64,000 nt of DNA. It comes from Balaenoptera acutorostrata. Lineage: Eukaryota; Chordata; Mammalia; Artiodactyla; Balaenopteridae. The position numbers and the translations under genes were made by a program. Position 1 is the first letter of the stretch; each line of letters begins with the position of its first letter. The notes under the pieces were generated by a model. That model worked only from the letters and a program-made list of their open reading frames with translations, made no database searches and was not told where the DNA came from. Positions 12,720-24,431 of this stretch are shown in pieces. The stretch is from positions 41,203,533 to 41,267,532 of the forward strand of contig NC_080067.1 in the NCBI RefSeq assembly GCF_949987535.1. The letters are read 5' to 3'.

Positions 12720-12905
12720 CACGAGAAGGAAGCAGTGAGGAGGAGCCAAATGGCCTGGGGTAGACTCTTGGCACTGCCTTCACTAGACAAGTCACTCAAA
12801 CTCTCTATACTTTAGTTTCTTCAACTGTAAAATGAGGGTGATAATGGTAGCTACCTTACTGAGCTGTTGTGAACATTGAATGACTCAGGTCTTAAATATC
12901 ACTCA
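12720..12905 (+). mobile_element. MIR SINE
   Basis: Well-preserved MIR: 'agacaagtcactcaaactct', 'cttcaactgtaaaatgaggg', 'gataatggtagctacctt' and 'gagctgttgtgaacattgaa'. Confidence 0.88.
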
Positions 12906-13015
12906 CCAATAGGCAGTAACCAGATGCCTACCAGCTGTGTGGCCTTAGGAAACTCATTTAACCTCTCTGGGCTTTGGTTTCTCAAAGAAGGCAGTTGGAT
13001 GAGAACCTATGTCTC
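12906..13015 (+). mobile_element. MIR SINE, second copy in tandem
   Basis: A second MIR core follows the first directly: 'agctgtgtggccttaggaaa', 'tttaacctctctgggctttg' and 'gttggatgagaacc'. Same orientation. The adjacency could be two insertions or a local duplication. The two copies differ enough that two insertions are more likely. Confidence 0.78.
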
Positions 13016-13489
13016 CATCTCTGAGAACCTTCTTGTTCTTCAACTCTTTGATTTTGTGACCCTGCTGTGAACATGCTGCCTTAAAGTAGGAAGAGAAATA
13101 AAGGGATGGAGAGGAGTGAAAGACTAACTTCTGTTTCCTCTCCTCACTCATTTTGGCCATGAATTCCTGAGTTACTTCAGCGTTTGAACCTCATCCTGAG
13201 GACATTTTATAATACTTGCCTTGGGAAGCTTGATTTGTTCATGACAGTTTGCAAATAGCAAATATTTATTTGTCAAACATCATTTTTTAGAAGGTACACC
13301 AATAAGGAGGTTTAATTCCTAGTACTAGATAGTTCCAGTCCAAAAGCTTTATGTGGGAAAATTACAGCAGAAATGTCAGCCTTTCTGGTCCATTGGGTAG
13401 AGAACTTAAAGCAGGACTCCATTGGCCGCAGCCCTCAGCATCACTGAGTCCTGGGAGCCAGTCCCTTTGCCTTTCCCACTAGAGATGGG

Positions 13490-13690
13490 CGGCAGAGCGC
13501 AGTGGTGAGTGGCACAAACTTCAGCTACATTGAGACAGATGTGGGGACCACACCCTGCTCGGCCATTAACAATACCTACTTCGGTAAGTTGTTGTAAAGA
13601 TTAGATTTTTTTAAAAATGTAGGTTAAGTGCTTAACATGATGTTCAAAGTGAGTACTCAGTAAAAGTGAGCTCTCATGATAGGCCACATA
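13490..13690 (+). mobile_element. MIR SINE fragment
   Basis: MIR 5' region 'cagagcgcagtggtgagtgg', then the 3' part 'aatacctacttcggtaagtt' and 'gttaagtgcttaaca'. The central part is missing or badly degraded. Confidence 0.7.
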
Positions 13691-13863
13691 AATTTAAAAT
13701 GTTAAACCAGTGTCATTCCTGTGATATAAATATACAAGGGCTATATTCAACATGTAAGTCTCCCTTACTTCTCCCTTTGTTGACCATTGCACTGATATAG
13801 TTTAATTTAGTTTTGTGTTTAGAGTAGGTTAAGACAAAATAATAATAAAGTAACAATATCTTG

Positions 13864-13980
13864 GGACTTCCCTGGTGGTCCAGTGTTTAAAACTCTGTGC
13901 TTCCAATGCAGGGGGCGCAGGTTTGGTCCCTGGTTGAGGAACTAAGATCCCACATGCCACGCAAAAAAAAAAAAAAAAAA
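13864..13980 (+). mobile_element. CHR-1-type tRNA-derived SINE with TSD
   Basis: Starts 'ggacttccctggtggtccag', continues 'ccaatgcagggggcgcaggt' and ends in an A-run. TSD: 13848-13863 'aagtaacaatatcttg' and 13981-13996 'aagtagcaatgtcttg' (16 bp, two mismatches). This is a complete retrotransposed copy. The B box is mutated ('ggtttggtcc'). Confidence 0.93.
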
Positions 13981-14189
13981 AAGTAGCAATGTCTTGCATT
14001 AGACACTTACCCTTTACAAAGCAATATTGCATGCGTTATCTCCTATATTCCACAACCCAGATTTCTTCAAACATGAAAATTAACTCTAGTTTCACAGGGC
14101 TGATGAACAGCAGAATGGGGAATAAAATGCTGTTTGCCTGGCTCTCTGTTCCTTGCAGAAGCCACAACTTTCCTTTGTTGAGTTTACAA

Positions 14190-14340
14190 AGCCCACCCAT
14201 ATGCAGCCCTATGATCGAAGCTGGGCTGGTGTTATTCCCTCTATTTGTTAGGTGAGGACATTGACATTCCAAGAAGTTCAATGACTTTATGAATGTCCCA
14301 TGGCCAGTGAGAGGCAGAGATAAGACCAGACTTGTTCATT
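14190..14340 (-). mobile_element. MIR SINE, antisense
   Basis: Antisense MIR: 'ttattccctctatttgttag', 'gtgaggacattgacattcca' and 'ccatggccagtgagaggcag'. These correspond to the reverse of the 'cctcagtttcctcatctgt' core. Confidence 0.75.
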
Positions 14341-14479
14341 GTCTAGTGACACAAACTGAAATATAAATAAGCAAATCAAAACAACATAAGGTGTTATAAC
14401 TATTTTTTAAATGAATTATAAGGCATTATGGGATCCCAGAGGCCAAAGAAAATAATTGTGTGTGTGCAGAACCTTTGCA

Positions 14480-14950
14480 GGTATGTGTCGTCCAGGGAAG
14501 GATTCCTAGAAGAAGTAATGCTTGAATTGATATTTAAAGGAAGAATAAGCAGCAAAGTAGGCACTTGAAGGAAAAGGAGGTAGTGGGGAAACCATGTGCA
14601 AAAGGACAGAAGTTCAAAATAACTTTGCCAGGATGGCAGGAAATTCTCTATGCCTTGCGTTCAGTGTCTTACATGTTGGGGATGTTTTCATTTATGCTTT
14701 TCACAGTTCTTTATTGACATCTACTATGTGTGGGGCTCTGTAAGCTTGAGGTCCCTGTAACCTGTTCAACAGGGTATTCACAGGCAATTGGAAATGCCCA
14801 CATGGAACTCAGGCATCCTGTGAACAATAACGGGAGGCACTGGAGTGGATGAAGTCACACGCAGGAGGAGAGAGCAGTGAGAGAAGGGAGGAGAGATGAG
14901 GACCAGCTCTGGAGTCCAATGTGAAGCAGGGGGCAGAAGATGAAAGGTAG
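14480..14950 (-). mobile_element. Ancient L2-type LINE, antisense fragment
   Basis: Shows 'gggaaggattcctagaagaa', 'gaaaccatgtgcaaaaggac' and 'caggcaattggaaatg', the antisense counterparts of L2-type 3' sequence. Diverged and broken up. Confidence 0.5.
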
Positions 14951-16915
14951 CGAAGATTAGAAAACAAAGGTCAAAGACTGCAGAGGACAATAAGGAAGGA
15001 GAGGATGAAAAATACGGGCAAGGTCAACACTATAACATCCCCTAGAGGAGATAAAGAAGCTGAGGACGGAAAGGCAACCACAGGAAAGGACTGTTAAGAG
15101 GTCACCTCTGGTTTTAATGAGCACAGTTTTAATGACATGCTGGGGAAGGAAGCTAGACAGTTGTTGGCTGATGATTAATGAGAGGTAAATAAGGGAAGAG
15201 TCTGAGATCAGATGACCTTGGTAAGCTACTTGGGAAGAAAAGGGAGGCTCTGGGGTAGCCAAGGCAATGGGAGAGCTCAGAACACAACTGAGGGTTTCTC
15301 TGGTTTTTTTTAAGCGTGTAAGAGACTTGAGGAAAACACAAGGCACTGAAGATGAGAGAGGAGATAACGATAGAATAAGGACCCAAGGAGATAGGAGGAG
15401 ATGTCATCAAGCACACTGGTGGATAGAAGGAAGGACACTTACTCCCCAGATAGGGGTAGGTCTCTTGTTTTGTTGCAAATAACAACAGGAACAGAAATTA
15501 ATCACTGGTTTGCAGAATGAAGGTTTGAGGGTGAGGATGTTCTTGAGGAAAGCCAGGGTGCTGTTGGCAGAAAAGTAGCAAAGAGTGTTGGGTCAGAAAA
15601 ATAAATAAATATTAACAAAAACAAAACCCCAGAAAACTAGGTGTCTGCTACCGCTTGTGACCAGGAGGTGAGGATACTTTGGAGGAGGGGACACTGAAGA
15701 AGTCCAGGTGAACGGCCTCTGTTTCATGTGCGAGGCAGGAGGCCTGACTTGGCAATGCTGTACAGGCTTTGCAGCAGCCTCTGTGGACCCCAGCACTCCC
15801 ACCCACCCACATCCCCCTCTTCCCCTTTCCTCAGGAGTGAGGGGGAATGAAAGTTGACGAGGTGAACTGATACCAAATGAAAGAAGAAATGCCTATCCTG
15901 AGTTGGAAAGAGGTCCCATGCAGAGGTGGAAATACCTGTGGGTGTGATGGGGGGTGCGGGGGAGAAAATACAAGCCATGCCAACGAGGGAAAATAGCTTT
16001 TCAAGTTCATTACTTAGGGGGAGAAAAAAAAGGCCCAGTAAAGATTGCAGAAGAACAAGCTAAGCTCATGGAAAGTGCTGAGAAAAGCTGGTTTATTCTC
16101 GGTGCGTCTCCCTATTTTTATAACTTACCTCAACTCTTCTTCAGACAGGAATGGTGGGTCCCAATAATGTTGGGTGGTGAGAGACACCGTCAGTGTAGAT
16201 AATCACGGGGAAGTCTCCAGGGAGGTGCTATGGAAGGTGCTGGGGATCGTGGGTAGTTAGCCTGCCTGGCTTTCTGAACAAGGAGGATTAATGTGCGTGT
16301 GGACATGCAGAGAGGCTTTATCTTCAGAACAGATTTCAGAAATGAAAAAGCAAACAAAGCTGATTATGAGGAAAATGGATTTGCCGGAACCAAATTGTAG
16401 GAACAGACTGGGGGCAGAAGTAATGGTTACAAGCTCTCCAAAGTCTGAATGCCCCAGAGCTCAGACGTGGAGACTGTGTATGTTTGGGTCTGCCAACTAG
16501 GGCACCTCCGTGGTCCCGGAACAAACTGGGGAGGAATGAGGAACAGGAGCCATTGTTCTGAGGAGCTGCCCCACCCTTAGAGTCCACACAGAAAGAAGGC
16601 AGACACCTGCCTCCAGCCCGGATTTGGAGGAGGCTCCCGGCCTTGCTCACCCCAGAATTTTGCCCCTAGAATTTGGGCATTGAACTATGGATGTTTGGAT
16701 GTCTCCAGAAAACCTGCCCCTTCAGATTGGCCTGTCTATCTCCTCTCAACCCTTCTGAGACAATTTCAACCCTGCCTTCCATGGACCCTTCTTCGGGCAT
16801 CCATGTTCCAGGGCTCCCTCATCCCTTCTCAGAATTCCAATGGTGGATCCTTCATTTAACACTTAAATTGGGTCCTTCTTCACTGCTTTCCCTTCCTTGT
16901 GCATTCGCCTCATCT
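14951..16915. other. Unique or unassigned sequence, no gene seen
   Basis: Purine-rich on the + strand between about 14.8 and 16.1 kb, which is why long minus frames appear (14957-15346, 129 codons; 15153-15485, 110 codons). These have no domain. Some of the purine-rich DNA may be further L2-type antisense sequence. Confidence 0.45.
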
Positions 16916-16919
16916 CCCC

Positions 16920-17036
16920 AGTGGGGCTGTAGAATCCTAGAGGGCAGGGTCCTTGACTGGTTCTTTTGGGGTCCCTAGAACCTAGCACAGTGCCTGGCAG
17001 GTCGCTGATGCTCAGAACATGTTTATTGGTTGGATG
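16920..17036 (+). mobile_element. L2 LINE 3' tail
   Basis: Contains 'ctagagggcagggtccttga', 'ctagcacagtgcctggcagg' and 'catgtttattggttgg', the closing part of L2. Confidence 0.75.
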
Positions 17037-17484
17037 CTCCCTTGCCTTAAGGTGGCTCTGAGCTCAGGAACCAGGAGGGCCAAAAGACACGCCAGCCCCA
17101 CCTGAAGCCAGGAGTAGAGGACCAAGGACAGAAGGAGAAGGACATAGGAGAGAGAAATATCCCCAACACCTGGAGGTGCCGTGGAGCCATCCCAGAGTCA
17201 AAGCCTGTCTCTTTGACAGTTGCTGCTGAAAGTCCCCAGAGCTGTGGGAGGTCCTTGCCTGCAAGGATCACGCTTCCTGTGGGATTTCCAGTCATCCACT
17301 CACTAGGAGAGATTCGAGGAGGGCTTGCTGATTCATTTGTTTTAACTTCTCTGAGAATTATTCCATGTGAGCATTCCATGGCAGCGCTGTGAAGGCAGGT
17401 GGCCCTCCTCCTGGGAGAAGCTGGGTTCCTGTTCACTTCTGAGCTGGGTTCTAGAGTTCCCCCCATCAGTTCTGTGAGCTACCC
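17037..17484. other. Unique sequence
   Basis: GC-moderate unique DNA. The 139-codon minus frame 17047-17466 lies here. It has no recognisable domain, and a frame of that length is expected by chance. Confidence 0.5.
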
Positions 17485-17486
17485 CC

Positions 17487-18264
17487 ATTCATTCATTCAT
17501 TCATTCATTTGACAAATATTCCCCGGACCCCTCTTACATCTGCTCCAGGCACTGGGGATAGAGCAAAAGCAAAATCCAGCAAAAATCCTTGCCCTCGAAG
17601 AGCTTACGTTTTAATTGGGGGAAACAGATTATAAAGAAGATGAGAAATGTGTACTGTTAGGTGGAGGTAAGTGCATAAAAATAAAAGAAGGGAGATGGAT
17701 GAGGGCATTTGTGTGGGAACTGTATTTTTTTAACAAGGCGGTCAGGGAAGTCACCCTTGGGAAAGTGACACATGAGCTGAAGGAGGTGGGGAAGTCAGCC
17801 CTGTGATAGTCTGAGGAAGTGTCCAGAGCAGGAGTGTGTCCCAGCATGTTAAGGAAAAGCAAGGGGTCAGGGTGGTGACCACAGAGGGAACCAGTGGAGA
17901 TTACAGAGGAGGTCAGAGAGGCAGTGGAGGCCAGGTCCTGGAGAGCTCTGTATGCTTTGCATGGTGGGAGATGGAAATTCACCAGAAGTTTTGGAGCACA
18001 GCAACAATGAGCTCTGACCTGTGTTTTAACAATATCCCTCTGGCCACCAAGTAAGAGAAAGGTTAGAGGCAAGGAGACTGTTGTGAGGCTATTGCAATGA
18101 TCTGCGAGAGAGATGGTGGCAATGGAGGTGGTGAGAAATGAGTCAGGTCCAGATATATATATATATTTTTTTTCAGATATATTTTGAAGGAAGAACAGGC
18201 AGAATTTACTTCCCGATGGGTTGGGTATGGGTGTGAGATGAAGAGAGGAATGAGAACTGATGCC
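17487..18264 (-). mobile_element. Ancient L2-type LINE, antisense, interrupted
   Basis: Begins with an (ATTC)n run at 17487-17508 and passes through 'ctccaggcactggggataga', 'ggtcagggaagtcaccct', 'ctggagagctctgtatgctt', 'gaggctattgcaatgatctg' and 'gatatattttgaaggaagaa'. This is the reverse complement of the family seen sense at 480-1560. It is interrupted at 18265 by another element and resumes at 18622. The 147-codon frame 17629-18072 lies inside it and is not a gene. Confidence 0.6.
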
Positions 18265-18615
18265 GTCTTAGTCTTTTCAAGCTGCTATAACAAAATACCA
18301 CAGACTGGGTGACTTATAAACAAAATTTAGTTCTCTTAGTTCTGGAGGCTGAAGTCTAAGATCCTGGCACCAGCATGGTCAGGTGAGGACTCCCTTCTAA
18401 GTTGCAGATTTTTGTTGTGCCCTCACATGGTGGAATGGGGCAAGGCAGCTCTCTGGAGTTTCTTTTATAAGGGTATCGATCTCTTTAGGTCATGACAACC
18501 TTCATGACTTAATGACCTCCGAAAGGCCCCACCTCCAAACACCGTCACCTTGGATTTCAACATACAAATTTGGCAGTTGGGGTTTGGGTGGGGCACAAAC
18601 ATTCAGATTATGACA
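18265..18615. mobile_element. Inserted mobile element, about 351 bp, with 6-bp TSD
   Basis: Runs from 'gtcttagtcttttcaagctg' through 'gactgggtgacttataaaca' and 'ttagttctggaggctgaagt' to 'cattcagattatgaca'. It resembles a high-copy mammalian repeat whose name I cannot fix. It splits the surrounding L2-type element cleanly. 'gatgcc' occurs on both sides (18259-18264 and 18616-18621), a possible 6-bp TSD. Confidence 0.65.
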
Positions 18616-18621
18616 GATGCC

Positions 18622-18690
18622 AATGTTTTAGCCTGAAGGACTGGAAGGATATGGTTGCTCCAAATCTTTGCAGCAGGTTCCATTTCCTAC
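18622..18690 (-). mobile_element. Ancient L2-type LINE, continuation
   Basis: 'ttttagcctgaaggactgga' and 'gatatggttgctcc' continue the antisense element interrupted at 18265. In other copies of this family the corresponding text follows directly on the sequence just left of the insertion. Confidence 0.5.
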
Positions 18691-19365
18691 AGCTTGTGTT
18701 TCTAGATATGGGGGTTGCCATTGCAAGCATGTCAGCTGCTGGATAGGTAGCTTTCTGCTTCCTGACACCTTCCCATCAGCTGAGATCTGTAAACACATTT
18801 GGTCCTTCTCCAGCACCTTCCTCTATATCCTCCATTGCCAAGGAAGAGAACAAAAACCAAGGTGACCAACATGTAGCAGCTTTGTTTTCTCACCCAGCTT
18901 GGATTATAGAGAAATACTTGCCATCGTTCTCCTTCAGAGTTGCTTGATTTGATTTATGAATCATGTATTCTGTACATGGCCAATATTTATCTTTGCAAGT
19001 GATGTGCGTTCTTTTTGGTACTGAGGATTCATCTGGGAAACCCTGAAGGATATTTTGAATCCTTTTGATTTAGATTTAAGAAAAGTAAGGCCTAACTCTC
19101 ACAACAGCATAACTAGTTTACAGAAAAGCAGAATTAGATCCCAGTCTCCAGGTCAAAAAAAAAAAAAAATCCTGGTGCACTTACCATATGAAATCGTTGC
19201 TAAATTGAGTGATATCGGGGATGAGATGTAAATTCAAAGGTGAATAACATACAACCTTAGAGAGATTGGAATCTATGGAGGAAGGTGAAATAACCTTCTC
19301 CTTTTCCTTCCTTCCTCCTTTCCTCCTTACTTCCAGAAAGATGTATTCAATGTCAAACATTACAG
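18691..19365. other. Unique sequence, no gene seen
   Basis: Contains an A14 run at about 19156-19169. No coding signal. Confidence 0.5.
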
Positions 19366-19547
19366 GAATTATGCAAGATGCTAGAGAGACAAACACACCA
19401 AATAGACCTGGTCCCTCCTCTTGAAGGGCACTCTGCTGAGGGAGACATTGGCCTCCAAGTTAACTTATAAAAGGAAGTGGAAAAAATCTGTTTTAGAAGA
19501 AAGCTATAAACAAAGAGCCATTAGATTCTAGAGAAAGGAGTATTTAA
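19366..19547 (-). repeat. Ancient repeat, part left of an L1 insertion
   Basis: 'caagatgctagagagacaaa', 'agacctggtccctcctcttg' and 'gagggagacattggcctcca' match the old antisense family seen at 17.5 kb. The L1 at 19548 lands inside it, and it seems to resume after 20129. Confidence 0.45.
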
Positions 19548-20112
19548 AAAAATTTTTTTATTGAAATATAGTTGATTTACAATATTGTGTGAGTTTCAGG
19601 TATACAGCATAGTGATTTGTTTTTTTTGCAGATATATTTGATTATAGGTTATTGCAAGGTATTAGATATAATTCCCTGTGCTATCCAGTAAATCCTTGTT
19701 GCTTATCTATTTCATGTATAATATTGTGTATCTGATAATGCCGTACTCCTAATTTGTCCCTCCCCCTCCTCCCTTTCCCCTTTGGTAACCATAAATTTGT
19801 TTTCTATGTCTCTGAGTCTGTTTCTGTTTAGTATATAGAATCATTTGTATTATTTTTTAGATTTCACATATAAGTGATATCATATAGTATTTGTCTTTCT
19901 CTGTGTGACTTACTTCATTAAAGTATGATATCCTCTAGGTCCAGCCATGTTGCTGAAAATGACAACATATTATTCTTTTTTATGGCTGGGTAGTATTCCA
20001 CTGTATATACCACATTTTCTTTACTATTCATCTATTGATGGGCACTTGGGGAGCTTCCATGTCTTGGCTATTGTAAACAGTGTTGCTATGAACATTGGGG
20101 TGCACGTGTCTT
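19548..20112 (-). mobile_element. 5'-truncated L1 with perfect 17-bp TSD
   Basis: Antisense L1 3' end: 'atagttgatttacaatattg', 'ttccctgtgctatccagtaa', 'tatggctgggtagtattcca' and 'tgctatgaacattggggtgc'. The TSD 'gagaaaggagtatttaa' is exact at 19531-19547 and 20113-20129. The T-run on the left is the tail, so the L1 lies on the minus strand and is truncated at its 5' end (right side). Confidence 0.96.
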
Positions 20113-20129
20113 GAGAAAGGAGTATTTAA

Positions 20130-20275
20130 TACTGAGTTTTGGGACTAGGGAACTTTGCAGAGAAGTGGCAGTACTTGAGCTGGTTAGTTAAAGAATGGAA
20201 ATTTCAGCAAAAGGGGGTGGAATATTTCAGACTGAGGGAACAGTGAGAGCTGCCATAGCAGGTGGCAGTTTTAGA
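20130..20275 (-). repeat. Ancient L2-type antisense fragment, part right of the L1
   Basis: 'cagtacttgagctggttag', 'ggtggaatatttcagactga' and 'gggaacagtgagagctgcc' resemble antisense L2-type sequence ('catttgagctgag...gcattccaggcagagggaacag'). Confidence 0.45.
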
Positions 20276-20869
20276 GAACAGCTCTGAGCTGACCCTTGAG
20301 GGGGTTTCAAGAGGAGATGAGGAGGTGGGTCAGAAAAGGGAGTGAAACCTCCCTTGTGGAGAGAACAAGCATGTTCACTTACTGCTAAAGTGGGAGTGTG
20401 GTCCTCACAGGTTGGCGTTCTTATGTGGTGCCCTCCAAGGAGACACATAGGCAGGGAGAGGCTTGTGGCAGAGCTCCCTCCTGGACTTTTCAGGGAAATG
20501 TATGGAACATCTCATCTAACTAAATCAGTGCACACAGAGAGAGAAGGCAATTACCAGCTAGGCCAGAAACACAGTGAGGAAAGGACCTGGTTTGGGGAAG
20601 GGGAGGAGCTTCAGTCGGCAGGACACACAGGGAAGTGGACCAAACAGACTCTTCTACCTCCTTCCTCCCTGCTCACCCCAGTATCCTCTTGCCTCTGGAA
20701 AAGAGGGGGCCTGGGTAAAATTGGGAGGGCCCATCAACTCATCTGACATGTGAGGAAGTACCCAAGATTCCAAAAACTGCCCATTAGTCTCACACAGATG
20801 CTCAATATTTCATGAAAGATTTAATCCTTTAGCTGAAAAAATATATATATAAAATGCAAACTCTTTTGA
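20276..20869. other. Unique sequence, no gene seen
   Basis: A 134-codon plus frame (20342-20746) and a 73-codon minus frame overlap here. Neither shows a domain, and both are in G-rich sequence where stops are sparse. A short (AT)n run is at about 20840-20851. Confidence 0.5.
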
Positions 20870-20975
20870 GGAAGCAGTGCAGCTTGAAAGAGCACTGGAT
20901 CAAGAGTCCAGAAACCTGACCTCATTTGACTCTTCACCTAAGTAGATCGCCTCATCTGTAGTTTCCTGACAGGCT
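20870..20975 (+). mobile_element. MIR SINE fragment
   Basis: 'gaaagagcactggatcaaga', 'gtccagaaacctgacctca' and 'gcctcatctgtagtttcctg' give the first half of MIR. Confidence 0.7.
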
Positions 20976-22015
20976 GCCCCTTCTAAAATCCTGGAGAGTC
21001 TTTAAATCTACCTTGATTCCCAGGTTTCACTCAGATCCACTGAATCAGAAGCCCCAGAAGCTGAATTCAGTACCTGCATTGTATAGGCTTTTTGTGTACT
21101 CAGTGCTATTCACTGGCTATTTCCTGTCCAGCTCACTTCTGGGAACCAGGCAGAGTTGCATTCCGTGGCCCTCCTGCAGTTGTGGGGGGCTCTGTGACCG
21201 GTTCTGGCCACTGAGTTGTGAGTGGAAGGGGCCATTGTCTGCTCCCAGATGAGCACTGAACGGACAGAGTGAGATAGTCCCCCATTGCCTTTTCCTTCTG
21301 GCATGGGATCAGCCACTTTGGGGTCTCCAAGTTACCACAAGAAGCAGAGCACTCTGCCTGCCTGCAATAGATACGGATGGAGCCTGAGTGAAAAGTAACC
21401 CTTGTCATGATAAGCCACTGGAATGGGGAGCTTGCTGCTTAGCACAGCATAACCTGGTTCAGACCAACTGATAATCGTCCTCGAGTGATTCTTGTACAGC
21501 CAGCCTGACGCTGGACAGGCCTCAAAGAACCCCTGGCGAGGTGACCTTTCAGGTGCCTTCCAAATCTAAACGTTTTTGGTTCTGGAAGCAGGTTATTAGC
21601 TATTAACCGCTGATAAGATGCTAACTGGCCATCAGATTGGTAAGGCGTTTCTGAGGTGTTTCTGCTGCAGAATGGGACGTGTGGGGAGATCAGACTGGTG
21701 AAGGGGGTATCTAGAGTAGGAGGTACAGCAGAGCTCTCAGAGAGCAGCTATAGGTGGGAGCAAGGCTGGACATATTCTCAAGACTCAGATCACCATTGGG
21801 CCGAGGGCCAACTCAGCAGCTAGGATTCCTGCCTTTACCATGTCAAATTTTCCTGGCATTAGAAATTTTAGAACGGGTTGATAATCTGCTTTTGCAGGGA
21901 GGCAGTTCATCATGGGTGAAGACAGTCCTTTAAATTCCATTGCCTGGAAACTCTTTTGTGAGTTTGAGGCCTAATCTCCTTAGCACCAGAATTTGGGTCA
22001 CCTCAACCCAGTTTT
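20976..22015. other. Unique sequence, no gene seen
   Basis: A short stretch at about 21015-21060 ('ccactgaatcagaagcccca') may be a MER5A scrap. Otherwise there is no repeat or coding signal. Confidence 0.45.
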
Positions 22016-22016
22016 A

Positions 22017-22127
22017 GGGTGAACAATCATCCTGGTGTTCCCAGAACTATCCTGGTTTTAGCATTGAAAGTCCCATGTCCAGGGAACTCCTCACTTCTGG
22101 GCAGACTGGGACAGCTGGTCACTGTAC
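22017..22127. mobile_element. Short ancient DNA-transposon-like element
   Basis: About 110 bp with related inverted ends: 'gggtgaacaatcatcctgg' at the left and 'ctgggacagctggtcactg' at the right. The interior is 'ctatcctggttttagcattg' and 'aaagtcccatgtccaggga'. It fits an old non-autonomous DNA transposon. The family is not assigned. Confidence 0.5.
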
Positions 22128-24431
22128 GGGCCTCGTTGTTTCTTTCTAATAATGTCACTACGAAGATAAACTCCCACCACCCCACCCCCAGCCCACTCCA
22201 ATCTCTGATCATTGGCAAAGTTAGATTTCAGGATCTTTCCATGTGCTGTAGCTCAAGTCAGGAAAAAATAAACCCTCAACAGCTTCTGTTCTACAGAAAG
22301 AGGTTTACAGATTTCAATATGCCAGCCAAAAAGAAAAAAATATTCTCAGCTTGAGTCTTGTGCCAGCTTGATAGGCAATGGCAGAGATGGGTGGTTTCCA
22401 ACGGAGTTTTTCGCCCCTGAGCTGGTTTTGAACCTCACAGCTCTGCCACTTGACGGCATCCAGGTTTCCAGACACTGGCAGGGATGCCACAGTCTGTCAC
22501 CATCAGGGCTGCTATGAATTTTCCTATTCTGACAACTAGACAAGATGTCTTTTGAAGGGTGTTTAGTACTTGGATGGTTTGTTTTCAAGAGAGATGAACC
22601 CCAGAGTAGATTTGCTTCAGAAAATATGAAATGTTGGAGACTGGTCGGCATCCTACTTAAAGAGTCTGCTTAAAGAGTTAGTTACACAGTTAGATGCTTT
22701 TCGTTCCTCAATTAAATCAATGTACTGACCTTTTGCTGAAAAAGGTATAAGAACTGAAGGGGAGATGTTGGGAAATGACTGAAACCCTGAATGGTTAAAG
22801 CTGATACAGCATTTGCTTCACCTCTGGCTTATACAAGGCATTATGAAGTGACTAAGGAGATTATATTGAACTTTAAGAAGATACCTCGGAAGCAAACTAT
22901 TTGCCTGAATGTCCTTCTCCTCTGCAGCCCAATAGAAAAAAGAGGGATACAAGGAAAGGCCAGATGCCTCCAGCTTTATCACCCTTCTCCCCCCTTTAAT
23001 TCTCAGAGGTTCTGGGTCCAGACCAGAGGTTGTTGCAGAAACAGTTTGCCCCTGGAACAATGCGCAAAGGGAAATAGAGTGCCGAAGGAAATATCTGCTT
23101 CCAGGGAGACAAAATTGGGAAGAAATGAGAACGTGAGATGTCAACCACAGTGAGTGGAAAGATAAGGAGGGGAAGTGAGGACATTCTGGGGGCAGAGGCA
23201 CTGGGTGCCAGGCAATGCAGTTTGTGAAATGTTAGGACAGGCTTCTTATTTTATATATTCACTCTGGCACAGGAGCAACGAACGATACCAAAAATTCTAC
23301 CCTTTCTTCTTTTAGATTAAGTTCAGTCCTCCTCAGAAAACTTCTGTTGTTTTGAACTGTCCCTTCTACTGGGATAACATGTGCATATGAGTGGGTTGAT
23401 CACATAGGTTTTATTCTGCTGGCAGTAGAGCAGGGGCAGGGGAAACCAGAAGGCCAAAAGGTATAGGATCAAACATTGTGAGATGCAACAAACATTATTT
23501 GCCCTACTTCAGCACTTTTCCAGTAGCTGACCCTGTGGGGAGGATAAGAAAAGAAGAAAGCCGAAAGTTGTTTGGACTGGGCTTTTCCTCCTCACCAGCT
23601 TCCTCGTGAATTTAATCTCAGTAAGATTTGTGGCAGTAGATCTCGCCTTCATGTCTTTCATTTCTACAAGACTTTTCCTTTTGACACCAAGGTGCCAGTC
23701 AGCCTCCTCCGTGGATTTCTAAGTCATGGGCTTTGAGGGAGACACCAGTGTTTGAGGAACATGTGGCCGGAGGAAGCTCAGTGATGGGAAAGAAGCGTAA
23801 GAAAGATGTGGCCCTGGGAATCTCATCTGGTTCCGATAGGCCATGTCACTCACTCAGACCACACGGATTCCAGTACTTTCAAGATCTTTAAGTCTGACTC
23901 TAGGAAAAGGAGCGTATCAGAGAAAGAACAAGTTTTCATTCTCCTTTAGACAAAAGAAGGATCTGGCTGAATGGAGGAAAAAGAAAACCTTTTAAACTGA
24001 AGACATAGATATTGTCTAAAATAAATATTGATCATTTTAATGCATTTTTCAAAAGAGCATGTTTTAAAATTTGATTCAAAGTTAGATAAAAAGTCAGATA
24101 TGACACAGCTACCTAATGTGAGGGAAATGAATGCAAAAATAGATTATAGTAAAGGAAATTTTTACAGAATATTACTTCAGATAAGACCAGCAAATGAAGT
24201 TTAATTTATATAATAATTTTAATAACAAAGTAAATACTTGAAATTTTTCAGAATGTTAGAACCTTTCATAAGTTTATTCTCATAAGTAATGATTTCCATA
24301 TAATGACTAGCTAATTAAGTATATCTGTAAATTCAAGGGAGCACTTTTATTTTGTGTATTTGTTTTATTCTGCAGATTGGGATTTGAATTTTTTTAAGTA
24401 GTTTTTCTGGTTGTAAAATTATTAAAGATTT
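22128..24431. other. Unique sequence, no gene seen
   Basis: 2.3 kb without a recognised repeat. It is mixed sequence to 23.9 kb, then very AT-rich to 24.43 kb. Frames of 101-127 codons (22346-22651 minus, 22791-23153 plus, 22818-23201 minus) overlap each other on opposite strands and carry no domain. Confidence 0.5.

Noticed and set aside
17629..18072. 147-codon minus open frame
   Set aside because: It lies wholly in an ancient L2-type element.
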